Origin: Pempheris klunzingeri
Taxonomy: Eukaryota > Chordata > Actinopteri > Acropomatiformes > Pempheridae
NCBI RefSeq assembly: GCF_042242105.1
Contig: NC_092019.1
Location: forward strand, 27,304,828 to 27,368,827
Reading direction: 5' to 3'
Length of the DNA: 64,000 bases
Position 1 is the first letter of the stretch, and each line of letters opens with the position of its first letter. The notes beneath the pieces were generated by a model that saw only the letters and a program-made list of their open reading frames with translations, searched no databases and had not been told where the DNA came from. Position numbers and translations under genes: made by a program. Positions 46,211-57,569 of this stretch are shown here, piece by piece.

Positions 46211-46429
46211 GTAACCTTGCTATCTAAAACAAAGTGGTTGGTGAGTGTTCTCTATTAAATTCCTAACCCTCAACAAAAATACAGAGGGCAAGACTCAGAG
46301 GTCACAGCAGCAAAGCTATTTCCTAATTTACACACTAAAGCCATATAAGCCATATTTTCTGCTCCAGAAAATAAGTTGTGCTCCAAATGGGTTTACAATT
46401 ATTGCTGGTTGCCTGACAGAGTCACACAC

Positions 46430-46510
46430 TGAACATGCAAACTCCACACAGAAACTCCCTAGGTCCTTCTTGCTTCTTGGAACCTTCTTGCTGTGAGGCA
46501 ACAGTGCTAA
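46430..46510 (-). repeat. R1 repeat fragment, head part
   Basis: ACATGCAAACTCCACACAGA and GCTGTGAGGCAACAGTGCTA on the plus strand are the reverse complement of the family R1 head. Confidence 0.75.
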
Positions 46511-47025
46511 AAAAGAATGGATGCGGTGGCACCACCATCCATTCTTTTTAAAGTAGCAAAACATCACTTCATGAAGGGCAGTGATTCTTTCAATATTCTT
46601 ATAATAATCACATGCAATCAATGTATTTCTATGATTATCTGCAATATGACTTATTGTATTGAAAGGACACCTTTGTATTTAAATATTTTGAAAGCTTCAC
46701 CAACACATTTTCAACACAACAGTGCTCTTCATTTCCCTGGCATGTGAGTCTGAATGTGCTTGTCCTTCATGAGGGAAATGGGAGTAACAATGCTGCCAAG
46801 ATGTACAGCGAAACTTTATATACAGAGTTTGTATTGTACTACAGAGTACTCAACAGCTCATAAAACATTATCATTATCATCATTATCACAGAGTTTCGGT
46901 CAGAATGGGTCAAGGCCAAAGAGTCAAAATCCCTCCAAAATCCTCCTTTTTGGTCCTCAGATATCTTTGACAAGGCTACAGTATGGCCGGCCTTCTGGGA
47001 ACAGTTGTCTGTGTGTTTGGTGTTG

Positions 47026-47168
47026 TCAGTATGTGGGCGTTGCAGGTTCAGAAAGCTGAAGCGTGTGTCGAGGCTGAAGGACCTTGGTGCTGGAAATAGA
47101 GCTGCTGTTGTTTTTGGTGGTGGCTGCAGTATTCTCTAGATCCCCCTCTGCACCCTCTGCCTGGTCAC
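47026..47168 (-). CDS. sh3bp5: sh3bp5 last exon, divergent carboxy-terminus
   Basis: 143 bp to the stop. Acceptor TACTGCAG/GTGACC, phase 1 fits the previous exon. Begins [20 protein letters not shown], which matches the mammalian start of this exon (GDRAEGAEN...). It then ends in [19 protein letters not shown] instead of the conserved mammalian KQLSLQCSKGRDGIIADIKM ending. Confidence 0.85.
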
Positions 47169-50100
47169 CTGCAGTACAGGAGAAGGCCAATGTGTGGTTT
47201 ATGTTTTCATGAGCATGAAGGGTGATCATTTTTCAAGACAAACTTTCAAGTTTAAATAGGCTTAGATGCCTTTTGAGTTTGTGACTTTATTTTATTTTCA
47301 AATTTGGAGGATAAAGCCCTTGAGATGCAAACTCTTGTTTTCATGGTGGTGCTCAATTTAAACAAAAAGCACATACAATAATAATCAGGAAAACAATTCA
47401 ATGACATAAAGCAAGCATTACAATGACGCACGTACACAACAATCACAACCACAACCATGAATGCCATCTGCACAAAATAAATGAGAAATAATTAAAGAAC
47501 ACTGCCAGACAAAATATTGTGTTTAAGTAGTGAGTCAACATTTTAACTACAAATTGAAGTAAATATAATCAGAAATAAGAACAGGGGGATTTGAGATCAA
47601 TCGGAATATCTTCAACTCCAAGACACTAAGGACTAGAAAATCCTGAAAGTACTGACTTGTTGATTTGCAGGTCCAAAAACTAAAATTATGTAAACCAACA
47701 TATCATAACAAACATATCTTCAGCATTTCTGTCCTAAAACTTACTTAACAGCCACCATACAAAAAGGTGAATGACAGATCGAAAATCCACAAAAATCATA
47801 ATTTTCTTCCCTGAAAGTGAAACCACACCATCAAAGAAAGAAATCACTCCAACACACAGCAGTAAATGTACTGAGAAATCGCATATATGTGGACACACAC
47901 ACACACATACACATACATACATACACAGCTCTCAGTTATGGCTGACTGAGGTAGGGAACTATTTCCTCTCTCCTGGAGGATTTGTACGTATGCCAGTGGA
48001 GCTGTCACTTAGACTAATATACATTTCTCTGGTGGAGCAGGTGTGGGTCAGATCGTAAATCCTTCCTACAATAGATCTCAAACATCATCCATCTCACTTC
48101 CCTGTGCTCTTTTTTCGTTCTTCTTTCTCGTGTGTAACTGCATGTGCTGCACAACTCACTGTTTCACACCAGCAGGTTAATACACCCAACATCTCCCTTC
48201 TTTTTATTGCAAGTTTGTGGTTATGATTTTTATATCTACCATACAGTGGTGCAGTTTTTTAATCATTACTGATTAATTACTGTATTGTTTATTGTATATG
48301 ATCTCAAAAATAGTGAAATAAATGCTTTAGAATTTTGCTTAGTAATAAAATAATTGTTTAGACTTATTTTGTTTAACAGTATGTTCTAAAAATGAGAAAT
48401 TGAGGCTATTTAGGGTAGAAAATTTGATAAGACGGATGAAAAGTTACTAAGTGTTGCTGGATTTGAAATTATTTCCTAAAACTTGGCTTTGATTTATTCA
48501 ACAGTCCATCACCCACCTCTCTCCAGGTCACATTCTGGTGACGACGCTCCGCTGCACTCACTGCGAGGTCCAAGCACTGGCGAGATGAGGCTGAGGTCAG
48601 ACAGCGACACAGTGATGGGAAGGTCCAGACTGCAGGGCCTGGACAGAGGAGTTGGGGAGGGGGAGGAGGAGGAAGAGGGAGTGGGCGACGGAGAGGTGGA
48701 GGAGGACGTGCACGAGGAGGAGCTGGCAAAAGAACAGGGGGATAGGAGCTCCTGAGGGCTACTGGGAGCTGAACTCATGCTGCAGGTGGAGCGAGTCTCA
48801 GAGTCTTCCTCTGGTATGATGCTGCCGCCAACACCAACCGCGTTGTCGAAACACACAGACGCCACTACAGGAACAGGGAGGAAAAATGTAAAGCAAAGGG
48901 CAACAAAGAGCAAGAACTTGGATACAAATTGTGACTAGAAAAAAGGGGGTGGAAGAAAACAAATGGAGAAAAAGGGAAAAGGTGTAGAGGGAGAGAAGGG
49001 AAAATGTAAAAGGAGAAAGGAAGGGAGACAAAAAGCAAAAAGGCAAAAGAAAAGGAAAGGAGAAGATGGAGGGAAACAGTGCAGGGGACAGACAAAAGAG
49101 GGAAGTTGAGTGAAAAAGGGATGTAAAAAGAGACATGGAGATGTAGTGGTAAGAGAAGAAAGGAAGACAAAACAAGTAAATGAGGAAAAGGAGTGGCAAG
49201 AAATGTCATTGGAATTGGAATGGACAGTGGAGGAATTGAGGGGAGGACAAAAGGAAGAGTGAAAAAAGAGGGGAAAGAAGGAGGGAAATGGATTGGGGAG
49301 GAGAAGGTGTGGTGAAGAAAGGATTAAGGCATGACATAACAAGAGACAAAGATAGAAGGGAGGAGGAGGGAGGAGGAAGAGAGAAATGAAAAGAGAAAGA
49401 ACAGAATAGTGGACAAAAGAGAGCACCAAGAGCACATGAATGAATGTCACTGTCTGTCACATTGAGCCACAGCAGCATGGTCCTTCACTGTCTGCTTTGG
49501 CATTAGATGCCTAAACTGTTCTGAGGTAACTATGATAATGCCAGTGAATTTATTCTAGAGTCAAGGCCAACTTGATGCAATGGGCGCATTTCCACTTAAT
49601 CTAAATCCTTTCAACTTCAATTTAGTAAATAAAACTGGGAATATTGTTTAATATAGAACAGCTTCTGTTAAAGTTTTATTGTTAAGATTTTGAGGTATTA
49701 TGGTGCAATTTCTGCCTCACAAGTGCAAAGGAGATGAAGGTAATTTTTCTTATGGTAATCAAAGAAATGAAAAGAAGTGTAATTCAGTCAAGCAACATTT
49801 TTTCCATAAACAATTGTCAGTATCCCGAAGTTTATGATAATCCACAGACAGGTGAAAAAGGTTTTTGTAATGCTGGACACAGAATAAAATAATTACTAAT
49901 TTAGAATATCATGTGTAGTGCTCACCGCACTGATAAATCTGAATTTGGAGAATGGAATGAAAACAATTAACTATAACTCGCTGTTAGGAAGCCGAATTAT
50001 GAACCATTTATGGAAAACAGTAGAAACCATATTCTACTAAGGGATGCAGACAACGTAGAAAAGTGGAGTTGAGATGCAACTAACGCTAGGCCCACAGTGG

Positions 50101-53100
50101 TTTTAGGTCAATTTATTCCTGATTCACCCTGCTTAATAATCAGTGGAGGCATCTGGTCTCATGTTGTATCATATTTAGGCACATGTATTATGCCAAACAG
50201 AGATGATTGTAGTATTGATTTAAGATGTGTAACACAATGACTTGAAGTGTGCTGATCAATTGTAATTTAGTCTATTTTGGATTAAATGTATTCCTGGTAA
50301 CCAAATAACAAGTGTGATGAAATGTAACTAAATGTGGGTGATGAAATGTGACCAAATATATAACTTTACAGTTTACTGTTTGTTTTATTAAAAAAAGAAA
50401 GACAAAATCTAATGGTGTCAGCTTGAGTAGATACACTATTTATTTAAAAATACACTGAGAAGGAACATAATGGTGTCCACTGGGACAGTGTAGAGTGAAA
50501 AATAAATTTCAACTTGCAAGTTGAGATGAACGAGATCTTAGTTGATAAGGTTGATCTAGTAATGAGGGGCAAGATGACCTTGTGGGCAGGGGCATCATTT
50601 GGCAAACTCAGCAGATTTGGGGCTATAAAAGGAGTGAGCATGTATTGTGTGGTAGAAACGTTCAGGAGCCGTTCAGGAACTGTTCATGGGCTGGTCTTGA
50701 GCGGGTCTCTGACTTTGTTGTCAACAATAAACCTCTAGTGCTCTGAATCCTGAAGTCTCCTGGTGATTTTTGAGAATCCTGATTTTAGATGCTTGGAACT
50801 TTGGAAAACTTTGAACCAAGAAGAAGTCATAAGCAATTCAGCATTATTTTCACAAAAGTTATGAAGTCATTGTGAAGGTTGTGACTAATTTAGTCATGTT
50901 TCCTCAGTCAGCTGCTTGTAATGTGTAAGCTCTTGTTGGTTAGCTAACTGTCCTCCTGCCTTTAAACAAATTTAAACTTGACCTGTTTACATCAACAACT
51001 GTTGCCTGTCCTACATATAACGTGCTATTCTAAAAGTAAGTTCACTGAACATATTTTACACTACCAAAGGCTAAATGACAACAGAGTGATTCCAGCTCCC
51101 CCAGATGTTTAGAGTGTCACCAGGTGAGCTGATGATCAGCAAGATGGGAAGGATGGACGGGTGTCTGAGTACAATAATACATTTCAATATTTAAAGGTAA
51201 TGTCAATATTTAAGTAATGTGGTTCTCTTTCAGACACCTTGTATGGTACTCACTGGATATTCCATCTGACTCCACCTTAAAGCTGGAGTTGTTGTCCCCT
51301 GAGACACTATCGCCCTCTGCACCCACGCCTCGTCCCCGGGGGCCCATGGTGGAGTTTCGCCGTTGCTCGTGGATCTCGTCTGAGATCATCTCCAGGTTCC
51401 TGAGAGCAGTCTTATACTTGCCTTTGGCCTGAGACAACTTGGCCTGCCTCTCATCCACATTCTTCTTCAGGTTCTGGAAGGGAGACGATCAGTCAGAGAG
51501 GACGGTGATGACGAAGATCGTGGACAACAGATGGAGAACAATGCTACAAGACTGCATGGATACTCTATGATTGGACTGCCTCAGATATGGATAAGCGACA
51601 GGTGGCCCTCCATGAACAACAACAGCTTCAGTGCTCTTTTTCATGTATTGTTCAAGTAACAAAACTCTACTGGAGAGATCAAATACCATTCTTCCAAAAG
51701 GTATTCTCTCAGTTGGGGTTGATGTGAGATCTCGGGCCACATGTATTAACGGTGCATACGATGTTCATCAAAGGTCACAAGGTGCACAAAAAGGGCATGT
51801 AGACTAGGGATGTTTATTTCAGGCAAACATACTATTTGAAAGTCACTGTGAACTATTCGAAGATTCTCTGAATATGCAAGAATCACGACTCATCCCTAGT
51901 GTAGAATGATGTAGTGAAGAGAAAGCAGATAAATCACTCTGATGGTTTTTGAATTATTGACAGTTAGATGGCAACCCTAATAAAGAAAACACACACACTT
52001 TGTGACATGGAAACTCTGCTGTGGAAAAATATTGAGTGTTGAGTGTTGGACCCTACTGAGCATATGGTTTAACAAAAGAGAAGTGAATTATGCTGCAGGG
52101 ATATTTTCATGTATCGACACTTGGTCTCCATTGGAATCCACTGCAAGCTGACTACAGGTGCTGTCTTCAAAAATGCTTTGTGTTGCATCACACCCAAACT
52201 GACTGTGACAATGCTAACAGTTGCAATTTCTGTTTGAGTCTGCAAAAAATTACTTTCTGATGACAGCTGATAGCACAAAGACTACCTAGCATGCACAAAA
52301 CGTGGGGCTGGGGTCTAGCACGGCTATATAAACATTGGCAACAAGATCAGTATCATAACCTTCAGGAGGGTTAAGAGAGAAGTAAATCAAAGCTGAGCAG
52401 CTGTCACATACCTCCAGCTGCAGATAGTACTTTGCCTTCATCTCAAAGTAGGGCCTGTAGAGGAGGAGGAGGTCAGGACGGAAAGAAAACAGGCAAGATT
52501 AGATCAGAAGGAAAAATACGAACCAGCATCCCATATCATCACATCTGTCATGTGTACACTGTGTCTAAAGTCTAGTATGGTAAAACAGAGGATTAAAACC
52601 CAAGACCAATGATCAAGCAGACAAACCAGAGAGACAGAGGTCTGTTCAAGGTTTAATGCAGAAAAATTCTCCACTGTTACCAGACCACTCTATATAATCT
52701 GTGTACACATGACCAATGGCAGTCCAGCGGGCTGAGGGGATGAGATTAGTGGGTTAGCGAGGTATGCTGAGCCTAAAACCGGGGTTTTTCACTGTCACGA
52801 AGTCACCAATACTGAGGCTGCAAACATAACTTGGTCAAGAGGAGTTTGTATTCAGTGCTTAACTCAGCTGTAAACAGCACCTCCGTCTTTTCACTATTGA
52901 TATTCTCTATGAGCGACGTAGATTCTCAGCTGAGGGAAAAAGTTATAGACAAACTTATTGAGCCATACATTAGTGATGCCACAAACCGAGGTTGTGCAGT
53001 TACAGTAGTGCAAACTGTAGCATCGGATTGTCATGGAAACCTACAGCATTCAGTTGGTGAGCAGATAATCTGTAATGTTAACACACACACTAAAAAATGT

Positions 53101-56100
53101 TCTGTTTGTCCTGTTTGTGACTCTTCATGAATAATATCTAGAAATGTTTTTTTTAAGTTTTCTTATGTCTCATGTTGGGCTCCACCAAATTGGTGAGGAC
53201 TACATGTTTCTCTGTCTTTTGAACAAAGGTAAATGGTCTGTATTTGAGTAGTTGAAATAACTAGAAAGGAGCTCTACAAAGTGCTTTACATGACATCCTC
53301 ATTCACCCATTCACACATCATTCATACAGGAGGAATCTAAGTTGGAGGAGACTATTCTTTCATACTCATTCACACGCTGAAGCCATGGAGCCAGGAGCAA
53401 GTTGGGGTTCAGTGTCTTGCCCAAGGACACTTCAACATGTTGACCCATAGGAGCTGGGGATCGAACCCCCGACCTTCTGATTGCGGGATGACCCAACTCT
53501 ACCACTGAGCCACAGCCGCTCCTTCTCTGAACTCAGTTTCCCAGAGGCCTTTACATAGGTTCACACATATGTGCTAAACACACCTCTGGACCCCGATTTA
53601 CAGCCACCATTGGCCAATGTGGGACACATGACGCTACAACCTCAGGTCAACAAAGGAGCAACCGGATTCCTCCAACCTGCAACCAGGACAGCAAGGACAA
53701 AGAACCACAACCTTCTTCCAGCCTGGTTCATCAACAGGCTGAGAAAGCAGCACACCTTCTTCTTCCCGTTTGAGGACTGCTAACAAACTGTATACATGGC
53801 TAAGCAATGGTTTAACCTTGATAATGTATTGGTTTGCTCATACTGAGTCCTGCATGCAACTAAGCATCCTTTCCTAACCTGGTACCTTTATCCTACAGTT
53901 TACAATAGGCCTTGACTGAGAGACAAAGCTAAAATAACAGCTACAGCACTTAGCTTTCCTTTGTCTACCTCTGACCCACACACCAGGGGGTCTGGTGGCC
54001 ATTTTGTAGGGAGTCACCATTTGGTTCTCCCACCTTTTTGTAGTCCTCCATATTACATTGTTTCATATTACATTCCTTTGCCTATTCACATGTACACACC
54101 ACCGCGCACGCACACACACACTGTGTTATGTTTTATTATTATGTTTTAATACACGTGCTACCTTCTGTGTATACAGAAGCTAGCTGTCAATTTCTACCAA
54201 CATAACTGCTCTGGATGGCATTACTCTGGCCTCCAGCTCCACTGTGAGGAATCTGGGAGTCTTATTTGATCAGGATTTGTCCTTTAACTCCCACATTAAA
54301 CAGATTTCTAGAACTGCCTTTTTCCATCTACCTAATATTGCTAAAATGAGGCCCATATGATGCAGAAAAATTAGTCCATGCATTTGTCACTTCTAGGTTG
54401 GACTATTGCAACTCCTTATTATCAGGCTGCCCCAATAAGTCCTTAAAGACTCTCCAGCTGGTCCAGAACGTTGCTGCTCGTGTACTGACGAGAACTAAGA
54501 GAAGAGACCATATTTCTCCTGTACTGGCTTCTCTTCACTGACTTCCAGTAAAATCTAGAATAGAGTTTAAAATCCTTCTCCTTACCTACAAAGCTCTTAA
54601 GGGTCAGGCTCCATCATATCTTAAAGAGCTCATAGTACTGTACTACCCTACTAGAGCACTGCGCTCCCAGAATGCAGGCCTACTGGTGGTTCCTAAAGTC
54701 CTTAAAAGGAGTGATGGAGCCAGAGCTTTCAGCTATCAGGCTCCTCTCCTGTGGAATCTCCTTCCAGTTTGGGTTCTACATTTAAGAGGCTTAGACTGCC
54801 AGGGGACTCCTATGATGCACTGGGCTCCTCTATCCTCCTCTTCCTCTCCATCATTATGTCTCATGTCCGCTTAATGTCTGCCACTAACTTGCTATCTTCC
54901 CTGGGACCTTTCTGTGCTTTTCTCATCTCTCAGGTTCCTGTGGATCCTGGTCCTGGTCCTGCTGCTGTGGTTCTCTGGCTTCATGAATCACTGCTGTGGA
55001 TCGTCGGCCACTCGTCATATTTTTCAACATTACCATATTGCTGATGCAAATTTTTTTAGTCACACTCTTATTGCTAGTGCTATAGTCACTGCTAGCATGT
55101 TGGTTGCTGTTTGTGTTGTCCTTCTCTCTCTCTGTCTCTCTCTCCCTCTCTGTCCAAACCTCCACCCAACACAGACCCTGACAGAAAGCCCCCCCTCTGA
55201 GCCTGGTTCTGCCTGTTCTGCCAGATTTCTTCCTGTTAAAGGGGAGTTCTTCCTGCCACTGTTTCCTAATATAATATCTGATGCTGCTCATGTGGGGATT
55301 CTTGAATCCTTAATGTTGAATTCCTGAATCGTTGGGTTTGGTCTAGACCTGCTCTTTATGGAAAGAGTCTTGAGATAATGCTGTTATGAATTGGCGCTCT
55401 ATAAATAAAGATTGATTGATTGAATGTGGTAATTTTGGATTTAGTTATTAAGTTAATTATTAATCAATAATCATTACATTACATAACATTTCACCATGTA
55501 CAGTGTGCACTTATTTAGAAGGAATCTAGTAGCTCCTTTGTATTCTACCCCTCCATTTTCAATACCAGACACATTTACTAGGTTACGTTTACTAAAACCT
55601 TAGTTGAACAGTGTCTTTCTACAGCAGAAAACAAAACAACTTTTGGATGCATTGGAAATTAGATCAGCCTTGAGAAATATTGAGAAGAAATTCAGAATAT
55701 TGCACAAGGGAATTCCTGGTGTGTGGAGTTTTTATTCATTATATTTGCATTTTATATTTGCATTTCAAAAGTGCCACCTGGAACATTACTAATACTGAGA
55801 TTTCAGTAAGGCAGTCACATTTCCTGAATTTTGTTTGAAACAAGTTTCACTGCCAGTTTAAGCTAAAACAAGAAGAGCAACCTAAACCCTCCATACTTTA
55901 AAATAAAAATTACACAGATGTAAGTTAAAGATAAACACATCAAACCTCATCAGAGTTGAACAACTGTTTTAACCTGCTTGGGAACCAGAAACTACACTGT
56001 CTAGCAAAACAAACACTTTTTCACTTGTGGTGGAAGGACAGAGACTGATTTCTGTTGCTGGAAAGATTCATTATTCTGGATCTCAAGGGTTTTACAGTCA

Positions 56101-57498
56101 ACCCTCAAATGTGTGTAAGTGTGACTTTAGGACTACAATAGATAACATTATGTTGGTGGGGACTTTATATCTTTGAACTCAACAAGTTGGCTAGCATCAC
56201 CCATTAGTCAGTCATGCACTGACAGTCTAGTTTAGAAGCTCTGCAGCTTGGCATTTAGCTGTGCGCACATCTGTCAAACACTATTACTGTCCAAATATAA
56301 AATCAGACTGGAAACTAGAGCTTGCTGAAAATACTACTGTGTGCCTGTATTATAGCTCTATCCAGTGTTCAAAATAGCCTTCTGTTTAGGCCTGGTTTTG
56401 AGTCAAAATTATTAGTTTAACTTTGAATTGAAAGTTTCCAGTCTGAGCTTTGTTGGAAGTATGTGTTATGAACACTAAAAGTCACTATTATTCAAGAAGT
56501 AATATTTTCACAAAAAAAATGATAATTGTAAAAGAAGAGTGCAAAACATAATGAAAGTTGCAATTTTACAAGAAGTCATAATATTTCAATAATAAAGTTC
56601 TCATATGAAAATATGGTTATGTTAATGCACAACAGTTGAAAGCAAATAAAATTGCGACTTATATATGCAACTCAAATATTTCAGCTCTGTTCTCTAAATC
56701 ACGTTTTCTTTGTAAAAGTGGCCCTAAAACTCCAAGCAAGTTTTACAAGTTATAACTGTTATCATCCACCAATATGGCTACCGGAATGCATGCTAAGCCA
56801 TTTGTACGTTCTTTCTTTCTCTCTCTGACACGACATTATTCATTTGTTCATCTCGATATGCTTGTTAGCAGCAGACTGAGGCTCTTACTTGGACTTGTTG
56901 ATGGTACGTTTTAGTTTTTTCTCCAGCTGCTTCATGCGGCTGATTGCTTCTGTATGTTTGGCTGCTGTCTCCTTGTGCACCAGTTCACTTCTTGTCTTGA
57001 TGTGCTCCGCCTCCATCACCTGCCGCAGCCAATCAGAACTTCCTGTCACTATCTTTAGTAGCCCTTTAAGTGTTCAATGAACTTAGAATCTTTTCATCAA
57101 TAAGTAGGCAGGAAAACCAAGCGGTTGCACATACTTTCCCATAAATAGAAGGCTACAAGTTTAAATTCTACACCAGCCATGTGTTAATTCAAACAATGTC
57201 ATCTAGATACAACCACAAGTTTTATACTACTACTACTACTAATAATAATAATAATAATAATAATGATAATAATAATAATGATGATAATGTTCTCCTGTTT
57301 CAGGTGTCAGCTCCCCCTCTTCCCCTTCCTCACCTTCTGGGTGGCATGGTTAAGCATCTCCTGCCAGGCAGAGTCAAACTGCCGGTTATCCTCCTCCAAG
57401 AGCCTCTGCTCGGCCAAGGAGATGGTCTCCTTCGCTGCCCGCAAGACCTCAGTGGCTCTCTGGAAGTCCTGGGTGGCCTTCTGGGCCTCCAGCTGGGC
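47026..57498 (-). CDS. sh3bp5: SH3 domain-binding protein 5 (Sab), 3' six exons
   Basis: Exons on the minus strand: 57498-57334, 57019-56889, 52454-52412, 51473-51254, 48864-48517 and 47168-47026. They join in frame with GT-AG sites to 350 codons including stop. The first exons, encoding the amino-terminal third, are not in the window. The product is a long antiparallel coiled coil that is a guanine-nucleotide exchange factor for Rab11. In mammals it is also an outer-mitochondrial-membrane scaffold for JNK (Sab). Residues such as [20 protein letters not shown] and [15 protein letters not shown] are nearly as in mammals, and differ clearly from the paralogue SH3BP5L. The JNK-docking motif (SRPCSLDLP) and the [17 protein letters not shown] block are conserved. 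The carboxy-terminus is unusual (see findings). Confidence 0.95.
47169..48516 (-). other. sh3bp5 last intron
   Basis: 1.35 kb. An (AC)n tract lies at about 47895-47911. The following CAGCTCTCAGTTATGGCTGA (about 47927-47946) resembles the reverse complement of 44005-44035. Otherwise nothing recognised. Confidence 0.6.
48517..48864 (-). CDS. sh3bp5: sh3bp5 exon with JNK-docking motif
   Basis: 348 bp. Acceptor TCCTGTAG/TGGCG, donor GAGAGAG/GTGGGT. Encodes [34 protein letters not shown], a Ser/Pro-rich low-complexity stretch, then [20 protein letters not shown] (docking motif) and [20 protein letters not shown]. The Ser/Pro stretch is longer than in mammals. Confidence 0.93.
48930..49440. repeat. 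Long purine-biased tract
   Basis: About 500 bp in which the plus strand is mostly A and G (GGAGAAAGG-type units). The minus strand is polypyrimidine and gives several overlapping spurious open frames rich in Phe, Ser, Leu and Pro. It begins about 65 bp upstream of the sh3bp5 acceptor at 48864. Confidence 0.85.
50400..50800 (+). mobile_element. Probable solo LTR
   Basis: GGGGCTATAAAAGGAGTGAG (TATA box near 50622) is followed about 105 bp later by CAACAATAAACCTCTAGTGC (AATAAA near 50728) and GAATCCTGAAGTCTCCTGGT. This promoter-then-poly(A) spacing is typical of an LTR U3-R-U5. Boundaries and target duplication could not be fixed, and no internal region is adjacent. Confidence 0.5.
51254..51473 (-). 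CDS. sh3bp5: sh3bp5 exon ([10 protein letters not shown]...DGIS)
   Basis: 220 bp. Acceptor CTTCCAG/AACCTG, donor TATCCA/GTGAGT. Encodes the end of the coiled coil ([20 protein letters not shown]) and the [14 protein letters not shown] segment conserved in SH3BP5. Confidence 0.96.
51803..51900. mobile_element. 98-bp MITE
   Basis: Terminal inverted repeats ACTAGGGATG (51803-51812) and CATCCCTAGT (51891-51900) are flanked by GTAG on both sides (51799-51802 and 51901-51904). Non-coding, in an sh3bp5 intron. The family is not assigned. Confidence 0.7.
52412..52454 (-). CDS. sh3bp5: sh3bp5 43-bp exon ([14 protein letters not shown])
   Basis: Acceptor CTCTACAG/GCCC, donor CTGGAG/GTATGT. Completes the split Lys and encodes [14 protein letters not shown], matching PYFELKAKYYVQLE of mammals. 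Too short to be found as an open frame. Confidence 0.95.
53229..53521 (-). repeat. tRNA-derived SINE (family R2), near-complete
   Basis: Reverse complement of the SINE at 14123: GGATCGAACCCCCGACCTTC contains the B box, CCACTGAGCCACAGC the A box. The tail near 53229 (AAATGGTCTGTATTTGAGTA) and a body with CACCCATTCACACATCATTC are present. Same strand as sh3bp5. Confidence 0.85.
53640..54180 (-). repeat. Unnamed repeat (family R4), inverted copy
   Basis: Parts B' (53640-53780) and A' (53920-54080) match the reverse complements of 44828-44975 and 44080-44215, in the consistent order. The spacing is about 150 bp here. At the 44-kb locus a LINE tail and LTR fragment lie between them. Confidence 0.7.
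54190..55425 (+). mobile_element. L2/CR1-type LINE, RT end and 3' region
   Basis: Plus-strand remnants: [20 protein letters not shown] and [14 protein letters not shown] (54210-54320), then [28 protein letters not shown](stop)[10 protein letters not shown], and [20 protein letters not shown]. The 3' region ends CTCTATAAATAAAGATTGAT at about 55398-55417 plus TTGA. It has a stop and small deletions. Antisense to sh3bp5. Confidence 0.88.
56889..57019 (-). CDS. sh3bp5: sh3bp5 coiled-coil exon (VMEAEH...NKS)
   Basis: 131 bp. Acceptor GCGGCAG/GTGATG, donor TCCAA/GTAAGA. Encodes [20 protein letters not shown] and [16 protein letters not shown]. The last codon (Lys) is split. Confidence 0.96.
57226..57289. 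repeat. (ACT)n/(AAT)n microsatellite
   Basis: ACT triplets followed by about 16 AAT/GAT triplets. It lies just 3' of the sh3bp5 exon 57334-57498. Confidence 0.9.
57334..57498 (-). CDS. sh3bp5: sh3bp5 coiled-coil exon (AQLEAQ...HATQK)
   Basis: 165 bp, 55 codons, phase 0 at both ends. Acceptor CTTCCAG/GCCCAG, donor CAGAAG/GTGAGG. Encodes [20 protein letters not shown] through to [15 protein letters not shown], almost identical to vertebrate SH3BP5. A LINE fragment starts only about 75 bp upstream of the acceptor. Confidence 0.96.
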
Positions 57499-57569
57499 CT
57501 GGAAGAGAGAGAGATCATCTATTATCAAAACCATCACATGGATTTTAGTCACTTTGGCCAGCAGGAGAC

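Larger units (their letters stand above)
48865..51253 (-). other. sh3bp5 intron with purine tract and probable solo LTR
   Basis: Contains the purine-biased tract at 48930-49440 and the LTR-like segment at about 50400-50800. The rest (49450-50400, 50800-51200) is AT-rich with nothing recognised. Confidence 0.6.
52455..56888 (-). other. sh3bp5 4.4-kb intron filled with repeats
   Basis: Contains a SINE (53229-53521), the inverted family R4 copy (53640-54180), and a LINE fragment (54190-55425). 55430-56880 is AT-rich, with nothing recognised. Confidence 0.7.

Noticed and set aside
48798-49450. Several overlapping minus-strand open frames of 90-171 codons
   Set aside because: Products of the purine-biased tract in an sh3bp5 intron. 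No start context or family resemblance.
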